A DNA stretch of 64,000 bases from Pelobates cultripes (taxonomy: Eukaryota; Chordata; Amphibia; Anura; Pelobatidae): positions 134,049,717-134,113,716 of the forward strand of contig OW240916.1 in NCBI GenBank assembly GCA_933207985.1, in the 5' to 3' direction. The notes below the pieces were generated by a model, which ran no database searches, was not told where the DNA came from, and saw nothing but the letters and a program-made list of their open reading frames with translations. How positions within the stretch are numbered: position 1 is the first letter of the stretch; each line of letters opens with the position of its first letter. A program made the translations under genes and the position numbers. Positions 1-9,700 of the stretch are shown piece by piece.

Positions 1-683
1 AGACACCGTTTGGACTTTTCTACATGTGCCATCTCGCCGGTATTTGGGGCACAAAGACATCGTGCAGTAGTTTTAAACTATACAACAGGGGACACATTAT
101 ACAGTAATAATTTTTCATATAGCCTGTATATGTGCTGCGGAATCTGCATTAAACTGTATCTTCCAAACTACTGAATGGATCTGGGTGAATTTTGGATATG
201 TGGTTCACCCAGATCCCCCGGTTCTGAGGATATATTTTTATTGGGTTATTGCATGTTTTGGAGTCCCTGTGATATGTTTTATAATACTGTATTTCTCTGC
301 AGAGGGGAGGATTTTGTGTGGGAGTGTCTGTGTGTATTGTACCGATTGATTGGTTGTATTTCAAAACCCTGTGGGCAGTACTATGTTTGTGGATTGTGAA
401 TAAAAGAGGGTGTATGTGCCAGTACAGTCAGTTCTGCTTGACCTCAAAACAAAGTGTCATCTCGTTATTGGGGGAATAGGCTTGTATGCTAATTGCCAGG
501 AGTGTAAGCTGATTGTATGCTTTTCCTGTTCAGCTGCTTACAGCATTCATATGCTTGAGAGCATTCGTATGCTTCTCCGGTTCGGAGGTTGTGGTGTCTA
601 CTGCAATGCTTGGAGTCCTCAGGAAGCGCTAGGAGCATCCTTCAACGGAGGTACCCAGTCGGGGTGCCAGGTGATCCGTTACA
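1..683 (+). mobile_element. LTR fragment, family LTR-A (3' part)
   Basis: This stretch matches the LTR at 38808-39888 almost throughout, starting from the shared motif around 'gccggtatttgg'. It ends in CCGTTACA at 676-683, the same 3' terminus as that copy. A polyadenylation-type AATAAA lies at 399-404 in the matching position. The 5' part of the LTR falls outside the window. Compared with the 39-kb copy it lacks about 60 bp near 296-300, a hairpin-like module bounded by CTGCC and GGCAG. No internal coding region follows, so it is probably a solo LTR or LTR remnant. Open frames inside it are not genes. Confidence 0.8.
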
Positions 684-737
684 GACTCTGTTTCAACTAC
701 TACTACCCTAAATAGGACTTTTTATTTATTTACTTTG

Positions 738-866
738 TCTATTGGTGCAGCCCCATCCTTTTGTTTGTTTGCTATTTGTCCATTTACTCCAAGGACAGGT
801 GAGTGAGTCCTTGTTTGGGATTGCTGCATTTTACTTTATAAGATACATTAGCGCTGACTCTATTCT
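738..866 (+). repeat. Unclassified dispersed repeat, copy 1
   Basis: The segment starts with 'ctattggtgcagcccc' and ends near 'ttagcgctgactct'. It resembles 4860-4988 on the same strand and 13028-13115 on the opposite strand, in the same order of motifs. It has no coding potential. It could be a terminal or UTR piece of a larger retroelement; I do not recognise the family. Confidence 0.5.
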
Positions 867-949
867 CCTCTTTTCTGTTCTCCCTGGCTGTTCCCACCTC
901 CTAAAATCTCCGATCCAGTACTAGGACTTTATTTAGTCTACCTCAATAC

Positions 950-1200
950 AAAAAGAAAGCAGCCCGATCCTCCTTTTCCTACAGAGCAATTATGGAACGA
1001 CCTCCAGCACACTTTTAAATCTTCTCCAAACCTAAAGTCCTTTAAGAGATATTATATCTCTTAGATAATATATATTTCCTACCTGTTCTATGTTAAATTT
1101 TGTAAATATTATGTATTAATATTATGTTTTGTGGACCCAGGACAAAACGAGAGAAATCGCAATGTATCTTTGAGGTAAAATATTTTATAAATAAATAAAT
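950..1200 (+). mobile_element. L2-like LINE, 3' end
   Basis: A broken frame reads like the C-terminal end of an L2-clade ORF2 (pattern 'RSSFSYRAIMERPPAH', then a KSFK-like block). It is followed by a short 3' UTR with 'gacccaggacaaaacgagag' and a tail of AAATA units at about 1183-1200. Known L2-type LINEs end in short A-rich tandem units of this kind. The copy is 5' truncated and carries stop codons, so it is inactive. Confidence 0.55.
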
Positions 1201-1845
1201 ATCATGCCTTGGTTGAAAAGGAGCTATACTCCCTTGCCAATAAGGTACATGAAGAAACAAATTTGCTAGGCAATTTGTCTTACATGGTAGAATTGTCCAT
1301 TAAGCAACTTAGGGATGATGATGACATAGTTATTTGGCAAGCTGACAAGGGTGGCTTTGTGGTTGTTCTTAAAAAAAATTGATTATCCCAATAAAGCTTA
1401 TCGTCAATTGAGAGATTAAGGGACCTTATTAAGACTTAGGTCTGACCCCACTGTCAATTATCAGAAGGAGTTATTTCATCTTGTTGACGCAGCCTTATAT
1501 AACTTGTATGTTCCTGCTTTATTTAAGGTCCAGTGCCCTATTACTTCTATTTTCCACCATCTGCCCAAGGTTCACAAACCTGGGAGTGTGCCAGTGGGCA
1601 GACCCATTGTATCAGGTATTGGATCTTTGAGCGAACATTTGAGCAACTTCATTGACTTCCAATTGCAACTCTTGGTGCTGCATCTTCACATCTGCGTTAC
1701 ACCAAGCATGTGTTGAGAGAGGTTATTCAGACCCTGTCTTGGAGACAGCTTTTCAGCGTGCTTTGAATACTGACAGGAATAGTTTATTGAGCAAATCTGG
1801 CCTCTTATTTATTACTGATATATCTACCTGTTCTGTTTGATGATC
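1200..1845 (+). pseudogene. Penelope-like element reverse transcriptase fragment
   Basis: Broken frames show Penelope-like RT motifs in order. An 'ADKGGFVVVL' block lies near 1340-1370. A 'YPNKAYRQLRD'-like block follows near 1384-1416. Then comes the PKVHK...GRPIVSG...SEHLSNFID block at 1567-1660, typical of the PLE RT (motif PKIHK, GRPIVSG). Stops and frameshifts lie between the blocks and the catalytic YxDD region is absent, so this is an inactive N-terminal fragment. PLEs replicate with an RT related to telomerase and usually a GIY-YIG nuclease; that half is not present here. Confidence 0.75.
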
Positions 1846-2305
1846 ACAGAATTAGACATAGTGCCAGTTTAGGTATTTAAACTGTAGCAAGAAAAGCCAC
1901 TAATCTATCCCATCAACTATCAACTATTCAACAGCTTGGCGCCTTCCCAGGCTAGAAATAAAATGTTTGGCTACGATACATTCACATGTTCAAATGTGAT
2001 GCAGTGCTCTGCAGCGTTTGCTCTGCACAGCAGGTTAGGTGTCTTTGGCACTTTGTCAGTTTCTTCAGCACAAAACGTGTTCGGCAATCTGTCTCGGGAT
2101 ATTTTTCATTTCTTTCAAAAAGGTGTTTGCCATTTTAATACTCTATGGAGGGAGAGGAAGCACAGGAGTGAGGAGGAGCAAGGAGACAGCCTGCTCCAAA
2201 CCTACACTCCCATCAGCCTCAGCCAACATCAGCAGGATCCCAAAGGAAGTCTACCTCCTGAACACAAAAGGTATGTTAGCAGGAGGGTGGCCACAAATAT
2301 AAAAT
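1846..2305. other. Unassigned stretch
   Basis: Non-repetitive sequence between a Penelope fragment and a GT array. A 218-codon open frame begins at 1936, but its second half is translated GT repeat and its first half has no recognisable domain. No splice-site pattern or homology supports a gene. Confidence 0.5.
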
Positions 2306-2308
2306 ATA

Positions 2309-2712
2309 CAATGTGTATGTGTTTATCTATCTATGTGTGTGTCAGTTTGTGTGTGTGTGTATATCTGTGTGACAGTGCTTGTATATGTCAGTGTGTGTAT
2401 CTCTGTGTCAGTGTGTATCTGTGTGTCAGCGTGTGTATTTGTAAGTGTATATCTGTGTGTCAGTGTGTGTATCTGTGTGACAGTGTGCATATGTGTCAGT
2501 GTGTGTTTCTGTGTGTCAGTGTGTGTATGTGTCAGTGTGAGTATTTTTGTGAGGATGTATGTAAGTGTCAGTATGTATCTAAATATCAATAAGTGTATGT
2601 GTCAGTGTGTCCATATGTGTGTCAAGGTGTGTTTATGTGTCAGTGCGTGTATCTGAGTGTGTGTATGTGTATCTGTGTCAAGGTGTGTACATGTGTCAGT
2701 GAGTTTATCTGT
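2309..2712. repeat. GT-rich minisatellite
   Basis: Degenerate tandem units of the type TGTGTCAGTGTGTGTATCTG fill this interval. Open frames exist in several phases on both strands, but they are only VCVSVC- or THTDTQ-type translation of the array. The unit style matches the array inside the hAT element at 35396-37253. Confidence 0.9.
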
Positions 2713-2984
2713 TTGTCAAAAACATTATAGGCTCAAATATAGGACTTGTCCATTTCATACCTGGAAATTTAACTAATAGATATTTTGGGCCCATGTCACC
2801 TTAGAGAGTATTGCAGCCTGGGTAATAACATTTCCATTATTATGGCATACCATTTTCAGAAGTAGGCAACACAGAGTATTCCAAATGGAATATTATGAGA
2901 CGTTTGGTCTAGCCATTTTATTACAAATGAAGACCCCATTTAGTGGTTATACTTTATTTATGGTAAGTAACATGGCCACAAATA
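2713..2984. repeat. Fragment of a dispersed non-autonomous repeat
   Basis: Motifs such as 'ggctcaaatataggacttg', 'gggcccatgtcacctt' and 'atggcataccattttcag' recur in the 12310-13020 region and in part at 30220-30355 inside the TTAA-target element. They probably belong to the same family of non-autonomous DNA transposons. No coding content. Confidence 0.5.
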
Positions 2985-2989
2985 TTAGA

Positions 2990-3575
2990 TGTAACGGAAC
3001 CGCTGGCACTCCGACCGGTTACTTTACGCTAATGGATGCTCCGAGGTCTCCAAGCACTCCACCTGACACCATAACCACTGCAGACCACACGAACAGCCGC
3101 AGCTTGGTTGGGGTCTCACCGTCTCCACCCACTCTAGACCCAAGACCAGGCTCGGTTGATCTCTCCGAATTCCAGAGAGCAGGAACAGGAACACACTCTT
3201 AGCAGAGCTTAGTGATTATACCCTGGGGAGTGTAGTGATTATAGCAATCCACAGAGTGTAGTTCTCCAATCCCCCAAATATGAGCCGAAACTTCATGAAG
3301 GTACAAGATGATCTGCTTTATTTGGCACCAAAGGGCCTTCTTTTATGCAGGTTTTCCTTACATAGGACCACCCACAGGGTTTTACAGAACAACCAATAAC
3401 ACACATACATTACAGAAAACTCTCCCAGCAATTACACACAAAATCCTCCCCTCTGCCTGTGATATAATTATGGTACACAATGGTTAACATAATTATCACA
3501 GGCAGGAAAAATACAGATTTTATACATACACTGTAACTTTAAAAATATACGTCCAATCTCCTTAATTCCCCCGTC
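2990..3575 (-). mobile_element. LTR-A, inverted partial copy
   Basis: This is the reverse complement of the LTR at 38808-39888. It starts with TGTAACGG (complement of the CCGTTACA end) at 2990 and includes the rc of the 'aaccctgtgggcagt' block and of the hairpin-like CTGCC...GGCAG module (about 3455-3505). Similarity fades beyond about 3575 and the expected TGTAGCG-type other end is not found, so the copy is truncated or diverged. An upstream 5-bp flank TTAGA (2985-2989) cannot be checked against a partner. Confidence 0.75.
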
Positions 3576-3604
3576 AACCTTTTTTTTTCCTTTTTTCTAT
3601 TTCT

Positions 3605-4450
3605 TTTACCTTCCTTATAGCAATGCCCAGCAGGAAGGCTGAGCTCGGTAGCCCACTTACTATTATTAGCCAACAACAATTCTCTCCTTTTCCTTTTTAT
3701 ATTTTTTATTTTCCTTCTTTCTCCTTTTTTACGAGTACTCTGCTTCTTCTTTTTCCTTTTTACAAGTACTCTGCTCCTTCTTTCTTCTATTCTACAAGTA
3801 CTCTGCTCCTTCTTTCTCCTATTCTTCAAATACTCTGCTCCTTCTTTCTTCTATTCTACAAGTAATCTGCTCCTTCTTTCTCCTATTCTGCAAGTACTCT
3901 GCTCCTTCTTTCTTCTATTCTACAAATACTCTGCTTCTTCTTTCTCCTATTCTACAAATACTCTGCTCCTTCTTTCTCCTATTCTACAAGTACTCTTCTC
4001 CTTCTTTCTTCTATTCTACAAGTAATCTGCTCCTTCTTTCTCCTTTTTACAAGTACTCTGCTCCTTCTTTCTTCTATTCTACAAGTAATCCTCTCCTTCT
4101 TTCTCCTATTCTACAAGTACTCTGCTCCTTCTTTCTCCTTTTTTCAAGTACTCTACTCCTTCTTTCTCCTATTCTACAAATACTCTGCTCCTTCTTTCTT
4201 CTATTCTACAAGTAATCTGCTCATTATTTCTCCTATTCTTCAAGTACTCTGCTCCTTCTTTCTCCTTTTTTACAAATACTCTTCTCCTTTATTTTATCCC
4301 TTTTTTCTATTTTTCTTCCCTTTTTTATCTTTTCCTTTTTATCTCTTTTTTTTTTAATACTTTTCTTTTACCTTCCTTATGGCAGTGTACAAAAGTAAGG
4401 CTGCGCTAGTTAGCCCACTTATTATTATTAGCCAACAACAATTCTCTATT
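3605..4450. repeat. CT-rich minisatellite flanked by a direct repeat
   Basis: About 17-18 tandem units of roughly 31-32 bp ('ctccttctttctcctattc' followed by 'tacaagtactctg') span about 3735-4290. The array is bracketed by two similar segments (about 3605-3690 and 4367-4450) sharing 'ttttaccttccttat' and 'ttattagccaacaacaattc'. The outer pair suggests that one ancestral segment was split or duplicated when the array expanded. Open frames here are low-complexity (lysine/arginine-rich or serine/leucine/phenylalanine-rich) and are not genes. Confidence 0.85.
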
Positions 4451-4580
4451 TGTCCTGCCTATAACTTTTCTTTCTCCTATTTTACAACTGCTCTGCTCGG
4501 CTTCTGCTTGTCCCTGCTATCGTGCATCAGCTCCCACTCCTTCCCTTCCTCTTCCCACGTGTTACAAGTTTGCGCACGCA

Positions 4581-4650
4581 TGCACGCGTTCACTTGTTCA
4601 CGTGCACGCGTTCCCTTGTTCACGTGCACGCATTCTTGTGTTTGCACGAG
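4581..4650. repeat. 22-bp tandem repeat, alternating purine-pyrimidine
   Basis: Three head-to-tail 22-bp units begin at 4581, 4603 and 4625, each starting TGCACGC and containing GTTCACG or a variant. The flanks (from 4570, and to about 4690) are also rich in CG, CA and TG steps, the kind of alternation that can favour Z-DNA. CACGTG palindromes occur at the unit junctions. There is no coding evidence. Confidence 0.7.
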
Positions 4651-4859
4651 TTCGTGCGCGTTCTCACTTACATGTGTGCACTCGCGCCCGCCCACTCTCT
4701 AAAAAGGAGGATTTGCGAGCATTCTGGCTTGTTGTGCCGCCGAAACCCCTACTGCCCACCTGGAATCCTGAAACGCCCACCAGTGGGCGGTAAGGACCAG
4801 GTTGACGACCCATGACCTTGATCATTGGTCTGTTTTGTATTGTATATTTATCATTACGA

Positions 4860-4987
4860 GACTTATTGGCGCAACCCTCACCTCTTCTTTTTGTTCTTAC
4901 ATCGGTTTGTTAAGGGTTTAAGAGGGACTCCCTTCATTGGTTTGCTGCCTCTCTATTTGTGTTACTTAGCACTGACTCTTCCCTTTG

Positions 4988-4988
<1 letters not shown>
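4860..4988 (+). repeat. Unclassified dispersed repeat, copy 2
   Basis: It shares 'ttattggcgcaaccc', a 'gggactccc' block and 'ttagcactgactctt' with copies at 738-866 and 13028-13115 (reverse). No coding content; family unknown. Confidence 0.5.
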
Positions 4989-4990
<2 letters not shown>

Positions 4991-5038
<48 letters not shown>

Positions 5039-5085
5039 GTGTATATATATATATATTTATATATATGTATATATGTGGGTGTGTG

Positions 5086-5133
<48 letters not shown>

Positions 5134-5137
5134 CACA
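4991..5137. repeat. TA/GTA microsatellite
   Basis: Nearly pure (TA)n with short GTAT and GTGTATG interruptions. YIYIYI-type frames are repeat translation. Confidence 0.95.
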
Positions 5138-5311
5138 ATAAATGTTAGCTTGATTAGAGAGCTCTCTGATCACACTAATCACTGATACCATACCATACAG
5201 CACAGATACTGTACAGTACAGTGATCAGGTGGCAGAGAAGGGGGTTAAACTAATTAAAACTGATTTAGGTGACAAAAAGGGTCAGAAAATTTATATTTGA
5301 CTCTTTTATAT

Positions 5312-5422
5312 GTATTAAGGCCTTTTGGCCTGTAATTGTGGGAGGGGCGTATGACTCACCTTCTCCCTACTTAAGGGACACCCCTTACCTGGCTCCATAC
5401 CGTTCGAGGTCAGCGCTGCATC
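5312..5422 (+). repeat. Ngaro split direct repeat A1
   Basis: The 111-bp left terminal repeat starts 'gtattaaggccttttggcc' and ends 'cagcgctgcatc'. It is identical base for base to A2 (10804-10914). It begins exactly where A2 begins after B1, so its first base marks the left end of the element. Confidence 0.93.
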
Positions 5423-7074
5423 GAGAATCCACTTCCGGTTCACGTACGGCGCCATCTTGCTTTTCAAAAACCCGCGGTTTTCGTTTGGTGTAGCTGTGTC
5501 CAGGAATCCTTACAGGTTTTCCGCCCGTTCAGCCACGCACATACCCGGTGTTTTCGTCGCAGATTAAGTCCACAGGACTTCAAAATCGTAAGTCCGTCGC
5601 CCGGATCATTTCCCACGGCGTCGCGATTTAAAACGGCCTTACTTTACGGCCACACGCTTTACGGCCAAGTCACAGGCATATTAACCCCTTTGCTGCCGGC
5701 AGGCATATCGGTTTCGGTTTTTCTTTGTATTAAGCAAATTCGTTCTGCATATCATCAGCTATAATTGGTTTCATGTCATTTACTGTTATTTAGCTTATGC
5801 AAATTACGAAATCCTTGCATATGACTGGGGCAATACCCCTGTTAACTACTTATGAATAAGTATTTATTTAGGTTATGGTTTAATCTTAGCAGATATGGCA
5901 TTATTAAAGTTTTATTGAAATTCTTCATGTTATATACATATATTTATGGAGTTAAGCTTAGACAAGCCTTTACATTTTACAGATGTCGCTTGTAGGATTT
6001 ACGTTATAAATTATGTTTAGAAATTACGATTCTATCATACCATGTACTCACGTTTCTTACATGGCACTTATATATTCTGACTTTTTCTTTGTGTACTCAA
6101 ACGACATACCAAGTACACAAGAACACGGTCTCACAAATCTCACAAACTCTCGGGGTGAATCACACGTCTTGATTCAACCACTCATACGTCACGTTGTTTC
6201 CAATTTTGGGATAACTTCTCAAATATTTCTGTACCTCGTACTTACCTCTTTTCATGGCTTACGTTTACGGCCTAACATATACGGTATTGTTTTAAATCCT
6301 GCACCTTATTATACCACAAACACCAGCATTACTATATCATACGCATTAATCTGGTCACCAGAGACATATCATACACACCCCCAAGCATGATTACCATACC
6401 ACATACAGGGCCAGTCGGGCCAATATCATTCATGTATTCCCTTTCCATATGTACTACTAGAACTCATCACATATAACTAGTCTAAATTGGTATCATAGGA
6501 TCCAATTCTCACACTATCATATTTGGTTTTTCTATCCCTTTAGGATTTTTCCAGTTTTCTCTACCTATCGCTTATCAAACGCATACATACTACCAGGTAC
6601 GTTAAGCCTGCTCACGCCATACATCACATATGGTTCCTCCTCTACTTAGGACATAGAGTACTGGCAATTTTAGGGGTTATAGGCCCAAATAGGTATCCCC
6701 CTCCGGGCATTCTGCCTATCGTTTAGTGGCCCGCGAGGCCAACACCCCGCCTCAACGTTTCGGAGGTAATGCCCCCCGGGCCACACGTGAGTTAGCCGCC
6801 TCGCATTATAGAGAGGGTGCCACCTGTCACTCCCTTCCCCTGTTTTCTTGTATTGTCACCGAGAGGCCTACGATTTCCTGCCACTACGTCGGGTGGCCTC
6901 AATATCCCCTCGCGCCAACGCATAGATAGAGCCTCTCATAGCCACTTGGCAACTAGCAGGGCCTCACCTGTCACCAAAGAACAAGTTTTAATTTTTCGCC
7001 TATCCGGCATAATTAGCCTGCCAGTACATCCCCTCGGGGGGTTTTATGCTAACCATATACTTTTGTAATCTAGT
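5423..7074 (+). other. Ngaro 5' leader
   Basis: The interval between A1 and gag has repeated GGCC- and ACGGCC-type motifs near 5630-5660 and an AT-rich middle. A 125-codon frame at 6013-6390 shows no recognisable domain or conserved spacing. I see no supported gene. The long leader presumably holds promoter and untranslated RNA functions; that is inference from position. Confidence 0.6.
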
Positions 7075-7809
7075 ATGTCTCAAGAAGGGGTAGAGGATTT
7101 CTCATCAGCAACAGCAAGGAAAGCGGAACTTTACAAATTATTACACACCTCAACTGATAACATGGACGCTGGGGAAGGGTCGAGCCAGTCCCACCCAGGG
7201 AACATACATGACATGCTCACGTCCCTCATGACATCCATGAGCAAGGTCAATTCTAGGCTGGAGAAGCTTGAATCGGTCACTACAGCCCTCACTATGGCTG
7301 GACCGGCCACGGCAATTCCCCCATCAGTGGTGGAGTTGCAATCAGTTTCTCCAGCTATCACCTCGGATGACCAAGAAGTTTACCCTGCCCACATGATTCC
7401 TGAGCACCTCAGGAGAGATATCCTGGAAGGTAAAGATGTCAATCTGGCCTCACTACTAATTGCCCCCCAGGATATAGTGGAACATAAGACCTACGCTTAT
7501 GACGATATTTCTGTGGTGGTCAAATCCAGGGATGCACGATTAAATAGGAAGCTAACCATTCCTGAATTTGTATTGGCTTTTGGCATTTATCGGGATGTGG
7601 TCTGTACGGTATATCCCCACAGACGTGAGGAGTTTGACTTATATATGCACAGGCTGGTTGATCTGGGCAACAAATATGGTGGGTCAGCTTTCTATGACTA
7701 CCATAGATCCTTTTCTGCCAAAGTGTCTGACGCCTTCTCACAGTACGGGACAAGGTCCAACTGGAGTAAGATTGATACGATCATTTTTGCAGGCACTTTG
7801 CAGGTCTAA
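7075..7809 (+). CDS. gag: Ngaro gag-like ORF1 (N-terminal part)
   Basis: A 244-codon frame starting at the first ATG after the leader. The product should be a nucleocapsid-like RNA-binding protein that packages element RNA in the cytoplasm. The N-terminal third is polar, with a Met/Ser/Leu segment around residues 45-65 (MLTSLMTSMSKVNSRLEKLE) of possible coiled-coil type. The conserved-looking core (roughly residues 95-235) contains IPEHLRRDIL and EFVLAFGIYRDV, a pattern seen in gag proteins of Ngaro/DIRS-like elements. The frame stops at 7807-7809 immediately before a CX2CX4HX4C zinc knuckle read in another frame (about 7818-7860). That suggests a 1-nt indel near 7795-7805 has cut the knuckle off gag. 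The alternative is a programmed frame change, but I see no classic slippery site. Confidence 0.8.
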   Translation: MSQEGVEDFSSATARKAELYKLLHTSTDNMDAGEGSSQSHPGNIHDMLTSLMTSMSKVNSRLEKLESVTTALTMAGPATAIPPSVVELQSVSPAITSDDQEVYPAHMIPEHLRRDILEGKDVNLASLLIAPQDIVEHKTYAYDDISVVVKSRDARLNRKLTIPEFVLAFGIYRDVVCTVYPHRREEFDLYMHRLVDLGNKYGGSAFYDYHRSFSAKVSDAFSQYGTRSNWSKIDTIIFAGTLQV

Positions 7810-9692
7810 GAGCACCGGCCTGTGCACACTGCTCCTCCATGGCTCATACTGCCAATTTTTGTCCGACCACTGCGAACGAACCTACCACTTCGCAGGGCAC
7901 TAGCTCCGCTGTGTCAGCAGAGAGAACACCTAAAGACAAACTGGGTCGACCTATCAAGTTTTTGGGGAAGTCCCAAATATGTAATAATTTCAATGTCGGT
8001 GCATGTAATTACAGCGGTTGTCGGTTATTGCATATATGTTCAAAATGTTTTAGGGCACATGCGAAAACCATGTGTCCAAATAAAATGTACCCTAAGCAAT
8101 ACTTAACTGAGATAAATATTTCTGTACTCACGGCATTACTGTCACGACATCCATCTAGACATTTGGTAGACTTCATCATCACTGGTCTATCACAAGGATT
8201 CCATACTGGTCTCATACACATGCCTTCAGGAATCCTTGAATGTCCTAATTTACAATCTGCACAACAAAACCCTACAGCGGTTAGCACACTCATAGCCAAA
8301 GAAGTGGCAGAGGGCTTCCTATTGGGACCCTTTCAGTCCTCTCCTTTTTCCACATGGCGGACAAACCCCATCGGTATTGTCACAGGGAAATCTTCCCACA
8401 AACAAAGACTTATCATCGATCTGTCTGCACCTCACACCTCTGCCTCACCTAGTCTGAACTCCCTTATCCCCTCTGAGGAATTTTCACTTCAATACTCCAC
8501 CATAGATCACGCCATTACAGCTATCATGCAGGCAGGGGTCGGAGCATGGCTCAGCAAGACTGACATTACAAATGCCTTCAAATTATTGCCTATCCACCCT
8601 ACACTATGGCACCTGCATGGCATTAAGTGGGCCGGGCACTACTACTTTTTCTCACGCCTAACGTTTGGTTCAAAAAGTAGTCCGGCCATTTTTGACGTAT
8701 TCGCCGAAACATTATGCTGGTTATTATTAAATGTAGCCAGATGCCCTACAGTTATACACTACCTGGATGATTTCTTACTGATCGAAGAGAACACTTCCCC
8801 TCCCAGTAGCCTCATAGCAACCATCAGTCTTTTTAAACAGGTGGGTGTTCCAGTCTCCCCCACCAAAACTGAAGGACCAGATACAGTCATCACCTTTCTG
8901 GGAATCATGCTAGACTCAGCCACCATGCAAGCCAGCCTGCCACGCACCAAGATAGAGAACATTCTCACCAACATTAACCTCTACATACACCTCGGTACTT
9001 GCAATCGCAAAGAATTGCAGTCTCTACTTGGGTCACTGAACTTTGCCATGCGCATTATACCTCAAGGCCGGGCTTTCATCTCACGGCTCCTAACCATGTT
9101 CCCACTGTTTAGACATGATGCACACAGGTTACCACTGGATACCCAAGCCACGGCAGACCTACTTATGTGGAGAAACTTTTTGACCACCTGGAATGGGAAA
9201 AGCATGTTTCTCCCTAAATTGTCTGACTCCTCACCTACCATCTGGTCAGACGCGGCGGCTACCACAGGTTTTGCAGCAATTTACGGGAATGAATGGCTTT
9301 GGGGTAGCTGGCCTCCAGAGGTACAGGACCTGGAAGGGTTTTCCACTACCTCAGCTCTATTTGAGATGTATCCCATTGTAGCAGCTGCCGTGACATGGGG
9401 GCATCTATGGGCAGGTTCGTCAGTACGTTGCCACTCAGACAACCAAGCTACCTGCCACATCATAAACAAAGGCCGATCCAAGTCACTGACCATTATGAGG
9501 TTCTTGAGGAAACTCACCTGGCTGGCTGCATGCCATAATTTCTTCTTGTTTTGTGTCCATGTCCCAGGTGTTTGTAACACGGCTGCTGACAATTTGTCTC
9601 GTTTCAATTTTCAGGCTTTTCGGCAAATACTTCCGTCAGCCGCACGTACAGCCACGACCACTCCACCTTTCCACCAGCTAGTCATGGACTAG
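7803..9692 (+). CDS. pol: Ngaro zinc fingers plus reverse transcriptase-RNase H
   Basis: Open from about 7803, with the first ATG at 7839. The frame starts with a CX2CX4HX4C zinc knuckle (CAHCSSMAHTANFC, 7818-7859). A second Cys/His cluster follows at about codons 48-82 of the ATG-initiated protein, with pattern C-x8-C-x4-C-x5-H-x-C-x2-C-x3-H-x4-C. The RT follows: LIIDLSAP, then the first catalytic Asp in KTDITNAFKL, FGSKSSPAIF, and the YLDD box in VIHYLDDFLLIEE (near 8755-8793). RNase H follows: WSDAAATTGFAAIYG (first Asp), the Glu in SALFEMYP, CHSDNQATCHIINKG, and a C-terminal ADNLSRF. The enzyme copies element RNA into cDNA. All catalytic blocks appear intact. It ends 8 bp before the recombinase ATG. 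The zinc region reads in frame with RT rather than with gag, which is worth comparing with other copies. Confidence 0.92.
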   Translation, partial: GLRAPACAHCSSMAHTANFCPTTANEPTTSQGTSSAVSAERTPKDKLGRPIKFLGKSQICNNFNVGACNYSGCRLLHICSKCFRAHAKTMCPNKMYPKQYLTEINISVLTALLSRHPSRHLVDFIITGLSQGFHTGLIHMPSGILECPNLQSAQQNPTAVSTLIAKEVAEGFLLGPFQSSPFSTWRTNPIGIVTGKSSHKQRLIIDLSAPHTSASPSLNSLIPSEEFSLQYSTIDHAITAIMQAGVGAWLSKTDITNAFKLLPIHPTLWHLHGIKWAGHYYFFSRLTFGSKSSPAIFDVFAETLCWLLLNVARCPTVIHYLDDFLLIEENTSPPSSLIATISLFKQVGVPVSPTKTEGPDTVITFLGIMLDSATMQASLPRTKIENILTNINLYIHLGTCNRKELQSLLGSLNFAMRIIPQGRAFISRLLTMFPLFRHDAHRLPLDTQATADLLMWRNFLTTWNGKSMFLPKLSDSSPTIWSDAAATTGFAAIYGNEWLWGSWPPEVQDLEGFSTTSALFEMYPIVAAAVTWGHLWAGSSVRCHSDNQATCHIINKGRSKSLTIMRFLRKLTWLAACHNFFLFCVHVPGVCNTAADNLSRFNFQAFRQILPSAARTATTTPPFHQLVMD

Positions 9693-9700
9693 AAGCTATT

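Noticed and set aside
2309..2656. VCVSVC-type and THTDT-type frames on both strands
   Set aside because: Translation of the GT array, open in more than one frame.
3539..3829. Lysine/arginine-rich minus-strand frame
   Set aside because: Complement of the CT-rich minisatellite.
3735..4290. Regular spaced repeats resembling a CRISPR array
   Set aside because: The units are continuous tandem repeats without unique spacers, in a eukaryotic background.
6013..6390. 125-codon frame in the Ngaro leader
   Set aside because: No domain resemblance; expected by chance in AT-rich DNA of this length.
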